Positions 1-7,789 of a DNA stretch of 64,000 nt are shown here, piece by piece. The translations under genes were made by a program, and so were the position numbers. The DNA is taken from assembly GCA_031373255.1 (NCBI GenBank), contig JANMMJ010000092.1:1-64000 (forward strand). Direction: 5' to 3'. The stretch is from JANMMJ01 sp031373255 (GTDB lineage Bacteria > Pseudomonadota > Alphaproteobacteria > Rhizobiales > Aestuariivirgaceae). The notes under the pieces were generated by a model, which worked only from the letters and a program-made list of their open reading frames with translations, made no database searches and was not told the origin of the DNA. Numbering within the stretch: position 1 is the stretch's first letter; every line of letters starts with the position of its first letter.

Positions 1-100
1 CATCGAGCAGGCTGCCGTCATCCTCGCCGAAATCCGCCGGTTCAACGGTTTCTTCGACAAGTGACACCTCGGCGATCAGCTCGGACAAACTGGTATCCAT
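1..100 (-). CDS. N-terminus of an unrecognised protein (cut by window edge)
   Basis: On the minus strand an ATG at position 100 opens a frame that stays open to the window edge (33 codons). The visible residues begin MDTSLSELIAEVSLVEETVE and are strongly acidic (Asp and Glu rich). A GGAG motif lies about 11 bases upstream of the ATG, a normal ribosome binding site. I do not recognise the family. The gene is divergent from the PepSY-like gene at 256, so the stretch 101-255 holds both promoters. Confidence 0.5.
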   Translation of the reverse strand, partial: MDTSLSELIAEVSLVEETVEPADFGEDDGSLLD

Positions 101-255
101 GGCTGTCACTCCATTTCCGTTAAGGTTTGTGTCATGCAATATACTCCGTAACTGCCCGCAAGATTGCGGACTTCGCCAAATTGGCACAGTGTGGATCACA
201 GGTTGCTTTCGGTCGTCGTAAGCGATTTGTTATCTGGCCAGGGGTAGGATGTTTC

Positions 256-735
256 ATGCGCAGGCAATTGCATTGGTTAACAATTTGTGCGGCCATGGGG
301 GCCGTGACTCTGCCCGGTGCTTGTCTGTTGTTGCCGGCCGTGGCTAATGCCGGAGAGAAATCGATTTCGGGTCCGTCGAAAGACACCGCAACATCTGCGG
401 ATGGCTTTGGTGACATGCAGTCGTCGGTCGAATCCTATTCGGTGGACAGCGCAGAAACAGCCGTCGGCGGCGTCGAAACCAAAACTACGTCCCGCGCCAG
501 ACCCGATCAGAGCAATGCCCGCGGAGCCGTCGAGAGGGGTGAGGTCCGTCCCTATGGCTGGTTCCTGAAAACCATCAAGAAGGCTGCCCCGGGCGATATT
601 GTGAAAGTGCGCCTGAGAAAGCGGACGGCAAGCCTGTGGACTTATGACGTAACTGTCCTGAACAAGTCCGGGCGTTATGTTCAGCTTTCGCTCAATGCCG
701 CCACAGGAGCGATCATCAGCAAGAAGAACCGCTGA
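256..735 (+). CDS. Secreted PepSY-like protein, likely sensor-kinase modulator
   Basis: The 159-residue product has a clear signal peptide (positively charged start, hydrophobic core, AVANA cleavage site near residue 31), so it should be periplasmic. The middle is Ser/Thr rich and of low complexity. The C-terminal 60 residues (GWFLKTIKKA to the end, with the pattern Y-V-x-L-x-L-N-A-A-T-G) look like a single PepSY-type domain. I chose the ATG at 256, which has GGGGTAGGA before it and places the signal peptide at the N-terminus; a TTG at 127 would add 43 unlikely residues. The stop codon overlaps the response-regulator ATG by one base, so this is an operon with the two-component genes. PepSY proteins beside kinases often restrain them, and FeuN does so for FeuPQ in Sinorhizobium. 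That role is inference here. Confidence 0.75.
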   Translation: MRRQLHWLTICAAMGAVTLPGACLLLPAVANAGEKSISGPSKDTATSADGFGDMQSSVESYSVDSAETAVGGVETKTTSRARPDQSNARGAVERGEVRPYGWFLKTIKKAAPGDIVKVRLRKRTASLWTYDVTVLNKSGRYVQLSLNAATGAIISKKNR

Positions 736-1391
736 TGCGCATTCTGGTCATCGAGGATGAAGCGGAAGTTCTGGCGCAGATCGGCGACGAGTTGACCCGC
801 GCCGGATACATTGTCGACCTGTCCTCCGATGGTGAAGACGGCTGGTGCCGGGGCGAAACGGAAAACTATGCCGCTGTCATCCTGGACCTTGGCCTTCCCA
901 AGCTCGATGGACTTTCAATTGTCAGGCGCTGGCGTGCCGCCGGCGTGACCATCCCGGTACTCATGGTCACGGCGCGGGCGGCCTGGATGGAGCGCGTCGA
1001 AGGCATCGACGCCGGCGCCGACGATTACCTGCCCAAGCCATTTTATGGCGAGGAACTGCTGGCGCGGCTGTCCGCCGTGCTGCGCCGGTCGGCTGGCCAT
1101 TCAGCATCGGTTCTTCAGGCAGGCAACATCAGCGTCGACACCCGGCGCATGACCGTCACCATGGGCGGCAAGAATGTCTCCCTGACACCGCTTGAGTTCC
1201 GTCTCTTGCGCTACCTGATTCACAACAGCGGCAAGGTCGTGACAGCCTCCGAACTGTTTGAGCACATTTACGCCAATGAACAGGATGCCGGCTCGAATGC
1301 TCTCGAAGTGCTTGTAAACCGCACGCGGAAAAAGCTCGGCAATGCCGCCATCGGAACGCGGCGCGGTTTCGGCTACATCCTCGAAGCATGA
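735..1391 (+). CDS. OmpR/PhoP-family response regulator (FeuP-like)
   Basis: This 218-residue protein is a standard two-domain regulator. The receiver domain covers about residues 1-115, with acidic residues E7-D8, phospho-acceptor D51 in VILDLGLP, T79 and K101. The winged-helix DNA-binding domain covers about 125-218 and contains the SLTPLEFRLLRYL signature and a TRRGFGY hairpin. The gene overlaps the upstream gene by one base and the kinase by four (ATGA), so the three are translationally coupled. The kinase partner should phosphorylate D51. Similarity to the rhizobial FeuP/PhoP group is judged from arrangement and motifs; target genes cannot be read from the window. Confidence 0.93.
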   Translation: MRILVIEDEAEVLAQIGDELTRAGYIVDLSSDGEDGWCRGETENYAAVILDLGLPKLDGLSIVRRWRAAGVTIPVLMVTARAAWMERVEGIDAGADDYLPKPFYGEELLARLSAVLRRSAGHSASVLQAGNISVDTRRMTVTMGGKNVSLTPLEFRLLRYLIHNSGKVVTASELFEHIYANEQDAGSNALEVLVNRTRKKLGNAAIGTRRGFGYILEA

Positions 1392-2770
1392 CCTGGGTAA
1401 ACTCGGTCCGCGGACGGCTGGCGCTGATCTCCGCTCTGGTGATAGCGCTCGTCCTGACCGTCGCCGGCGCATCCCTCACTTTGCTGTTCGAATCCTACAT
1501 TGAGCGTCGCGTCGCCCAGGAACTGCAAACCCGGCTTCTCGATCTCTCGGGCGCTTTTGAGATGAACGACGAAGACCAGCCGGTACTGACCGTGGCGCCG
1601 TCCGACCCGCGCTACCGCAATCCTTACAGCGGCGCCTACTGGTACGTGCGCGAGGGCGAAAAAAACCTTTGGCGGTCGCGGTCACTCTGGGATTCACAGA
1701 TTGCAGCGCCGGCCAGCGTTTCTGAAGGGATCGTCGAGACCACAGGGCCGGATGACCGGGACGTCTATCTCCTTGAGAAGCGCGTTGCCTTCGGCGAAGG
1801 TAACGCGGAGCGCGTTTTCGTGCTTGGGGTGGCGCTGGACCAGGCCGACGTGCAGGCGCTTTCAAGTTCTTTTGGAACGGAAATCGCTACTATACTTCTG
1901 ATCATCGGCCTGCTCCTGTTTGCCGGCGCATGGCTTCAGGCGAAATATGGTCTGCAGCCGTTGCTGGCGATCAGGAAACAGCTGGAACTGCTTCGTCACG
2001 GCGAACGGGAAAAGCTGGATGGCCCCTTCCCCGAAGAGATCGAGGAACTGTCCCACGATCTCAACGCGCTCTTTGCCCAGCAGAAACACATGATCGGCAG
2101 AGCCCGTGAACGGGCGGGCGTGCTGGCCCATGGGCTGAAAACGCCGATGACAATTCTTTATGGCGAGGCGCGCAAGCTCGATCTCGCCGGCCACAAACAG
2201 ACAGCTCAATCGATCAAGGGCCAGCTGGACCTGATCCGCGGGCAGGTGGAGCGCGAACTGACGCGCGCCCGCGTTCATGGCGCCGCTGCTGGCATTGGGC
2301 TTCATGCCGACGTGACTGCAACCGCTGAGCGGCTTGTCTGCCTGATGCAGCGCATGCCGCATGGCGACGAGATCGATTGGCGCCTTCCCGAGCCAGGCCT
2401 TCAGGTTGCCATGGACGCCGACGACTTCGGTGAAGTGCTTGGCAATCTTCTTGACAACGCCCGCAAGTGGGCCCGCAGCGTCGTTGAGATCGGCGCTGTC
2501 GACCTGGGCGATGGCAGTGTGAGGCTGACAGTCGCCGACGACGGTCCGGGCATTCCGGACAGTTTTCGCGGCGAGGCTCTGGAGCGCGGGTCGGCCATGG
2601 CCAGCCGCGCAGCCGAAAGCAGTGGCCTTGGCCTCGCCATCGTATCCGAACTGACCGCCGCCTACGGATCGGCGGTGACACTTGATACAAGCCCCCTGGG
2701 CGGCGCCCGCGTCACGATTAAGCTTGGAGGAACTGCGGTGTCTGCCGCCGCCCCGAACAGTCCATCCTGA
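1388..2770 (+). CDS. Membrane sensor histidine kinase (FeuQ/PhoQ-like)
   Basis: This 460-residue kinase has two membrane segments (about residues 13-33 and 165-185) around a roughly 130-residue periplasmic sensor region. A HAMP-like linker follows, then a DHp helix with H248 in the sequence AHGLKTP, and a C-terminal ATPase domain. The ATPase domain shows the N box (LLDNARKWA), the G1 box (DDGPGIP) and the G2 box (SSGLGLAIV). The H-box reads HGLKTP rather than the usual H-E/D-L-R/K-T-P, a variant of the PhoQ/FeuQ class. It overlaps the regulator gene by four bases. The periplasmic PepSY-like protein encoded upstream is the obvious candidate for a direct modulator of its sensor domain. The stimulus is unknown; Mg, osmotic and envelope stress are family precedents. 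Confidence 0.93.
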   Translation: MTWVNSVRGRLALISALVIALVLTVAGASLTLLFESYIERRVAQELQTRLLDLSGAFEMNDEDQPVLTVAPSDPRYRNPYSGAYWYVREGEKNLWRSRSLWDSQIAAPASVSEGIVETTGPDDRDVYLLEKRVAFGEGNAERVFVLGVALDQADVQALSSSFGTEIATILLIIGLLLFAGAWLQAKYGLQPLLAIRKQLELLRHGEREKLDGPFPEEIEELSHDLNALFAQQKHMIGRARERAGVLAHGLKTPMTILYGEARKLDLAGHKQTAQSIKGQLDLIRGQVERELTRARVHGAAAGIGLHADVTATAERLVCLMQRMPHGDEIDWRLPEPGLQVAMDADDFGEVLGNLLDNARKWARSVVEIGAVDLGDGSVRLTVADDGPGIPDSFRGEALERGSAMASRAAESSGLGLAIVSELTAAYGSAVTLDTSPLGGARVTIKLGGTAVSAAAPNSPS

Positions 2771-2784
2771 TCCTGCCGGATCAG
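2767..2784. terminator. Bidirectional hairpin formed across two converging stop codons
   Basis: CTGATCC, loop TGCC, GGATCAG forms a perfect 7-bp stem. It includes the stop codon of the kinase gene on the plus strand and the stop codon of hutU on the minus strand, which are only ten bases apart. There is no T-run on either side, so it may act as a weak two-way terminator or as a transcript-end stabiliser. A similar arrangement occurs at 14046-14066. Confidence 0.45.
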
Positions 2785-4451
2785 ACGGTCACCCCAGGCA
2801 GCTTCAATCCTTGCTCCTTCGCGCAATCGATGGCGATCTTATATCCGGCATCGGCGTGCCGCATCACGCCGGTTCCGGGATCGTTCCACAGCACCCGTTC
2901 AAGCCGCCGGGCCGCATCGTCCGTGCCGTCGGCAACGATAACCATGCCTGCATGTTGCGAATACCCGATGCCGACACCGCCGCCATGATGCAGCGAAACC
3001 CAGGTTGCCCCGCTCGCCGTATTGAGCAGCGCGTTGAGCAGTGGCCAGTCGGACACCGCGTCGGAGCCGTCGAGCATCGCCTCTGTCTCGCGATTGGGCG
3101 AGGCGACGGAACCTGAATCGAGATGATCGCGGCCGATGACGATGGGCGCTTCAACCTCGCCATTCTTCACCATCTCGTTGAAGGCCATGCCGAGCCTGTG
3201 GCGCTGGCCGAGACCCACCCAGCAGATCCGCGCCGGCAGGCCCTGGAAGGCGATGCGCTCCCGCGCCATGTCGAGCCAGTTGTGCAGGTGCGGGTCGTCG
3301 GGGATCAGTTCCTTCACCCGCTGGTCGGTCTTGTAGATATCTTCCGGATTGCCCGAGAGCGCCGCCCAGCGGAACGGCCCGATGCCGCGGCAGAACAGCG
3401 GCCTGATATAGGCGGGGACGAAGCCGGGAAATTCAAAGGCGTTCTTCAAGCCCATTTCCAGCGCCATTTGCCGGATGTTGTTGCCATAATCGAGCGTCGG
3501 AACGCCCTGGTGATAAAAGTCGAGCATCGCCTGCACATGGACTTTCATCGAGGCCATGGCGGCGGCCTTGACGGCCTGCGGATCGGACACGCGTTTCTCT
3601 TCCCATTGCGCCAGTGTCCAGCCGGCCGGAAGATAGCCATTGACGGGATCATGCGCCGACGTCTGGTCGGTGAGCACATCGGGCTTGATGCCGCGCTTCA
3701 CCATGTCCGGCAAAAGCTCGGCGGCATTTCCAAGCAATCCCACCGAAACCGGCTTTCCCGACTTGTGCGCCCGCGTGACAATCTCCAGCGCTTCGTCGAT
3801 GCTCTTCGCCTGCGTATCGAGATAGCGCGTCTTGAGGCGCATTTCGATTCGCGACGGCTGGCATTCAATGGCGATCATCGATGCGCCCGCCATGGTGGCG
3901 GCGAGCGGTTGCGCCCCGCCCATGCCGCCGAGACCTGCGGTCAGGATCCACTTTCCCTTGAGGTTGCCGCCAAAATGCTTGCGCCCAATTTCGGCGAAAG
4001 TCTCGTAGGTCCCCTGCACGATGCCCTGCGTGCCGATGTAAATCCATGAGCCGGCCGTCATCTGGCCGTACATCATCAGGCCCTTCTTATCGAGCTCATT
4101 GAAATGGTCCCAGGTGCCCCAGTGCGGCACCAGATTTGAATTGGCAATGAGCACCCGCGGCGCGTCCTTGTGCGTGCGGAAGATGCCGACCGGCTTGCCC
4201 GATTGCACCAGCAGTGTTTCGTCGTCATCGAGTGAGCGCAAGCTGGCCACGATGCGGTCGAAGGCTTCCCAGTTCCGCGCCGCCCGCCCGATGCCGCCAT
4301 AAACCACCAGTTCCTCCGGCCGCTCGGCGACACCGGGATCGAGATTGTTCATCAGCATGCGGAGCGGCGCTTCGGTGAGCCATGACTTGGCCGAGATTTT
4401 CGTGCCGGTGGGTGATTTGATGATGCGGGTGTTGTCGAAGCGCGAATTCAT
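2781..4451 (-). CDS. hutU: Urocanate hydratase
   Basis: HutU converts urocanate to 4-imidazolone-5-propionate, the second step of histidine breakdown, with tightly bound NAD. The 556-residue length matches the family almost exactly. The sequence carries its hallmark blocks: the RAARNWEAF region near the N-terminus, the glycine-rich TAGLGGMGGAQP NAD-binding segment, the QTSAHDPVNGYLP stretch and the C-terminal HHGGGVGIGYSQHAG region. It is the last gene of a minus-strand hutI-hutC-hutU operon, nine bases after hutC, and is expected to be derepressed by urocanate through HutC. It is intact. Confidence 0.97.
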   Translation of the reverse strand: MNSRFDNTRIIKSPTGTKISAKSWLTEAPLRMLMNNLDPGVAERPEELVVYGGIGRAARNWEAFDRIVASLRSLDDDETLLVQSGKPVGIFRTHKDAPRVLIANSNLVPHWGTWDHFNELDKKGLMMYGQMTAGSWIYIGTQGIVQGTYETFAEIGRKHFGGNLKGKWILTAGLGGMGGAQPLAATMAGASMIAIECQPSRIEMRLKTRYLDTQAKSIDEALEIVTRAHKSGKPVSVGLLGNAAELLPDMVKRGIKPDVLTDQTSAHDPVNGYLPAGWTLAQWEEKRVSDPQAVKAAAMASMKVHVQAMLDFYHQGVPTLDYGNNIRQMALEMGLKNAFEFPGFVPAYIRPLFCRGIGPFRWAALSGNPEDIYKTDQRVKELIPDDPHLHNWLDMARERIAFQGLPARICWVGLGQRHRLGMAFNEMVKNGEVEAPIVIGRDHLDSGSVASPNRETEAMLDGSDAVSDWPLLNALLNTASGATWVSLHHGGGVGIGYSQHAGMVIVADGTDDAARRLERVLWNDPGTGVMRHADAGYKIAIDCAKEQGLKLPGVTV

Positions 4452-4460
4452 GCTGATCTC

Positions 4461-5192
4461 CTATTGGGTAAGCGCGCCCTTGGGGCTGGTCTTGTAGCGG
4501 CTGTAAAGCGCATAGCGGCTGGCGGGATAGGTGAGGGTGGCCACGGTCACGACCTGCCCCCTGCTCCAGCTCCGGCGATGCAGCACCAGGCACGGTTCGC
4601 CAAGTGTGATGCCGAGAAGATCCTTCTGGCTCGCCGATGGCATGGCCGCCTCGACAGTGTGCTCCAGTTCATCGACGGGGATAGCTTCCAGCAGATATGC
4701 GGTTGGCGTTTTCAGGCTGAAGTCCTGGCGCATGAAGTCCGGCGCCATCGACGGGTTGACGAAACGGTCCTCGAGCTGCACCGGCACGCCGTTTTCCTCA
4801 TGCACCATTTGCACATGATAGAGCCGGGACACGGTCTTCCACTCGAACTCTTCGACCAGCGCTGCACTCGCCACGGTTTCGGCCTGGCTCACCACCCGGG
4901 ACGAATACCGGTGTCCCCGCGCCTCGATTTCCTCTGCAATATTGCGAAGTTCCATCAGGCTTGAGCGCGCCGGTGGCTCCTTCACGAAAGTACCCACACC
5001 GGGAACCCGGGACAGGTAGCCATCTGCGGTCAGTTCCCGCAGCGCCCTGTTGGCAGTCATCCGGCTGATGCCGAAACTCTCGACCAGTTCGTTTTCGGAT
5101 GGCACCCGCACGCCGGGCACCCAGACGCCAGACTGTATATGAGCGAGAATGTGATTTTTTACCTTTACGTAAAGTGGAGAAATTTCATTCAC
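4461..5192 (-). CDS. hutC: GntR/HutC-family repressor of histidine utilisation
   Basis: This is a 243-residue transcription factor. The N-terminal winged helix-turn-helix (about residues 8-75, with RVPSENELVESFGISRMTANR) is typical of GntR proteins, and the C-terminal UTRA ligand domain spans about 90-235. Known HutC proteins bind urocanate and release TGTA-N2-TACA operators; such a site lies at 6404-6413 between hutI and hutF. The gene starts four bases inside the end of hutI (ATGA overlap) and sits between hutI and hutU, so the repressor is in the operon it controls and autoregulation is expected. Confidence 0.94.
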   Translation of the reverse strand: MNEISPLYVKVKNHILAHIQSGVWVPGVRVPSENELVESFGISRMTANRALRELTADGYLSRVPGVGTFVKEPPARSSLMELRNIAEEIEARGHRYSSRVVSQAETVASAALVEEFEWKTVSRLYHVQMVHEENGVPVQLEDRFVNPSMAPDFMRQDFSLKTPTAYLLEAIPVDELEHTVEAAMPSASQKDLLGITLGEPCLVLHRRSWSRGQVVTVATLTYPASRYALYSRYKTSPKGALTQ

Positions 5193-6382
5193 GCGAGTTG
5201 CCCCCGCACCAGCGTGCCATCCCGAATGACAGCAGCCAGCGGATTGAACCCCAGCGGGTAAGCGAGATCACCCGGACGCGCCGCATCCCAAAGTACCAGA
5301 TCGGCCTTCATGCCGGGCGTAATGACTCCACGATCCAGCAGGCCAAGCGCCCGCGCGGCGTGCGCCGTGACACCCAGCAGCGCCTCCTCGGGCGTGAGGC
5401 CGAACAGCACGCAAGCCATGTTCATGGTTGTCAGAATGGAATGGAGCGGAGACGAACCCGGGTTGAGGTCGGTGGCTATGGCAATGGGGACCCCACTGAA
5501 CCGCAACGCACCGACCGGGGGCGACTGCTTTTCGCGGAGGTAGTAAAATGCACCAGGGAGCAAAACGGCGACCGTTCCGGATTCGGCTATGGCGTCGACT
5601 CCCGCCTCGTCCAGATATTCAATATGATCGACCGACAACGCATTGTAGCGAGCCGCTAATTTTGCACCGCCTAGGTTCGAAAGCTGCTCCGCATGAAGCT
5701 TGACCGGGATGTCCAGTCGCGCCGCAACGTCGAAAACCTGTTCCATTTCTGCAATCGAGAAGGCAATGCCCTCGCAAAAGCCATCGACTGCATCTGCCAA
5801 TCCCTCAGCCGCCACAGCAGGAAGCACCTTTTCGCAGATCAGGGAAACATAAGCCATCCTGTCATCGCGATACTCGGGCGGAAAGGCGTGGGCGCCGAGA
5901 TAACTGGTGACCACATCGATCGGTTTTTCCCGCCCAAGCTGCCGCGCCACACGCAGCATTTTCATCTCGGTTTCGAGGTCCAAGCCGTAGCCGGACTTGA
6001 TTTCTACCGTCGTTACGCCTTCCGCAAGCAGCGAATCGAGACGCCCGACCGCTGCGGCAAACAGTTCTTCCTCGGAGGCGGCGCGTGTGGCGCCAACAGT
6101 TGAGACAATTCCGCCGCCGGCATTGGCAATCTCGGTATAGCTAGCGCCGTTGAGCCGCATTTCGAATTCGCGCGCCCGGTTGCCGCCATAGACCAGGTGT
6201 GTGTGACAGTCGATGAGCCCTGGCGTGAGCAATTTTCCAGCACAATCAATGGCATCCGCGGATCCAACCTCACTGGCCGGACCCACCCAGGCGATTCGCC
6301 CGCCCTCGATCCGGATCGCGCCATCTTCAATCAGGCCATAACCATCGGCCATGGTGGCGATGTTGAGATTGGTCAGGAGCAT
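5189..6382 (-). CDS. hutI: Imidazolonepropionase
   Basis: HutI opens the imidazolone ring of 4-imidazolone-5-propionate to give N-formimino-L-glutamate. The 397-residue amidohydrolase has the metal-binding DCHTHLVYGG motif near residue 60, followed by the family block NRAREFEMRLNG. The later metal-binding histidines are in VKLHAEQ and VDHIEY, and the conserved aspartate is in IATDLNPGSSP. It is the first gene of the minus-strand hut operon and begins 46 bases from the divergent hutF start, with the HutC operator in between. A weaker start is possible, but the ATG at 6382 gives the normal family N-terminus (MLLTNLNIATM). Confidence 0.96.
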   Translation of the reverse strand: MLLTNLNIATMADGYGLIEDGAIRIEGGRIAWVGPASEVGSADAIDCAGKLLTPGLIDCHTHLVYGGNRAREFEMRLNGASYTEIANAGGGIVSTVGATRAASEEELFAAAVGRLDSLLAEGVTTVEIKSGYGLDLETEMKMLRVARQLGREKPIDVVTSYLGAHAFPPEYRDDRMAYVSLICEKVLPAVAAEGLADAVDGFCEGIAFSIAEMEQVFDVAARLDIPVKLHAEQLSNLGGAKLAARYNALSVDHIEYLDEAGVDAIAESGTVAVLLPGAFYYLREKQSPPVGALRFSGVPIAIATDLNPGSSPLHSILTTMNMACVLFGLTPEEALLGVTAHAARALGLLDRGVITPGMKADLVLWDAARPGDLAYPLGFNPLAAVIRDGTLVRGQLA

Positions 6383-6403
6383 AGATTTTCACTTGTATAA
6401 GGT

Positions 6404-6413
6404 TGTATATACA
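6404..6413. promoter_or_regulatory. HutC operator in the divergent hutI/hutF promoter
   Basis: The perfect palindrome TGTATATACA matches the TGTA-N2-TACA core described for HutC. It sits in the 45-base gap between hutI and hutF, 15 bases before the hutF ATG. An adjacent CTTGTATAAG (6392-6401) could be a second, weaker half-site. One bound repressor dimer here could block both transcription directions. Confidence 0.8.
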
Positions 6414-6427
6414 GTATACTCTTCACC

Positions 6428-7789
6428 ATGTCACAACGCAAGTTTCGTTTCACTACAGCACTCACCGGGAACGGCTGGGAGAACGACGTTGCGATCACAG
6501 TAGATGCTCGGGGCATGATTGCGGGCATCGAAGCAAATTCCAAAGACGGCAACCATGTCAAAGGCATAGCCATCCCGGCGATCCCCAACGTCCACTCCCA
6601 TGCACATCAGCGCCTCATGTTGGGCCTCGCCGAAATAGCCGGGCCCGGCGCCGACAGCTTCTGGACCTGGCGGGAAGTCATGTACGGCTTTGCCCTCAAA
6701 CTCGACCCCGAAGACCTTCAGGCTGTAGCAGCCCAGCTCTATGTCGAAATGCTAAAATCCGGCTTCTCTATTGTCGGCGAATTCCAGTACCTGCATCATC
6801 AGCCGGATGGCACGCCCTATGATGAAGTAGCTGAAATGTCGCTGCGCTGCTTCGCGGCGGCGGAAGACGCAAATATTGCCATTACAATGGTACCTACCCT
6901 TTACAATTTTGGCGGGTTCGGCGGACAACCTTCAACCGAAGGGCAGCGCCGCTTTGTCAATGACGATGTCCGCTACATGCGCATTTACGAGACATTGCTG
7001 GCTAAGATCAAGAAGAGCAGCCTCCACCGCCTTGGCATTTCACCTCATAGCCTGCGCGCAGTAACCGAAGAATCGCTCAAAGCCATACTAAAAAGTATCG
7101 ACTCGCAATCACCTATTCATATCCATGTGGCCGAGCAAACCAAAGAGGTTGAAGATTGCCTCGCCTGGTCTGGCAAACGGCCCGTTGAACTCCTGCTCAA
7201 GCACTATGAGCCGGACAAACGCTGGTGCACCATCCACGCCACCCACATGACCGAAGACGAGACCGCCAATCTGGCAAAATGCGGCGCCATTGCTGGTCTC
7301 TGCCCCACCACCGAAGCCAATCTCGGTGACGGCACCTTCCCTGCCACCGCGTTTGCAAAGGCAGGTGGCGCCATTGCCATCGGTTCCGACAGTCATATCT
7401 CGGTAAGCCCGTCAGAGGATATCCGCCAGCTCGAATACTCCCAGAGATTGCGCGACCGAACCCGCAATGCCCTCGCCGCAGGTCCCGGCCTCTCCACCGG
7501 CCGGACCTTGCTCGACGCTGTGCTAAAAGGCGGTGCACAGGCCATGAACCAGCCGGTTGGCGCACTCACCCCCGGTCTCCGCGCCGACATTTGCGTCCTC
7601 GACGACGCCCATCCCTCTCTGGAGGGACGCACTGGCGATGCCCTGCTCGACACCTGGATTTTTTCTGCCGGAAATGCCTGCGTCAAGGATATGTTCGTCG
7701 CCGGCGCTCACGTCGTAAAGGATCGCCACCACATTCGTGAAGACAAGATCGCCGCAGATTTCCGCGCAGCAGTGAGACGGCTCACATGA
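6428..7789 (+). CDS. hutF: Formimidoylglutamate deiminase
   Basis: HutF hydrolyses N-formimino-L-glutamate to N-formylglutamate and ammonia, the branch that needs a separate deformylase (HutG). The 453-residue amidohydrolase shows the metal motif NVHSHAHQRLMLG near residue 56, HIHVAEQ with the third metal histidine, TIHATHM, and the aspartate in IGSDSHISVSP. It overlaps hutH by four bases. Having HutF means this organism uses the five-step route, and no hutG lies in the cluster; the N-formylglutamate amidohydrolase at 47261 is the only candidate in the window. Confidence 0.95.
   Translation: MSQRKFRFTTALTGNGWENDVAITVDARGMIAGIEANSKDGNHVKGIAIPAIPNVHSHAHQRLMLGLAEIAGPGADSFWTWREVMYGFALKLDPEDLQAVAAQLYVEMLKSGFSIVGEFQYLHHQPDGTPYDEVAEMSLRCFAAAEDANIAITMVPTLYNFGGFGGQPSTEGQRRFVNDDVRYMRIYETLLAKIKKSSLHRLGISPHSLRAVTEESLKAILKSIDSQSPIHIHVAEQTKEVEDCLAWSGKRPVELLLKHYEPDKRWCTIHATHMTEDETANLAKCGAIAGLCPTTEANLGDGTFPATAFAKAGGAIAIGSDSHISVSPSEDIRQLEYSQRLRDRTRNALAAGPGLSTGRTLLDAVLKGGAQAMNQPVGALTPGLRADICVLDDAHPSLEGRTGDALLDTWIFSAGNACVKDMFVAGAHVVKDRHHIREDKIAADFRAAVRRLT

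Noticed and set aside
3123..4049. Long plus-strand ORF opposite hutU
   Set aside because: It is a mirror frame of a strongly conserved enzyme; the His/Arg-rich composition is typical of antisense frames in GC-rich DNA.
5125..5175. Second hut operator (TGTATATGAG) and the TTTACGTAAA palindrome
   Set aside because: Both lie inside the 5' coding part of hutC; the half-site is imperfect and coding constraint explains the sequence.
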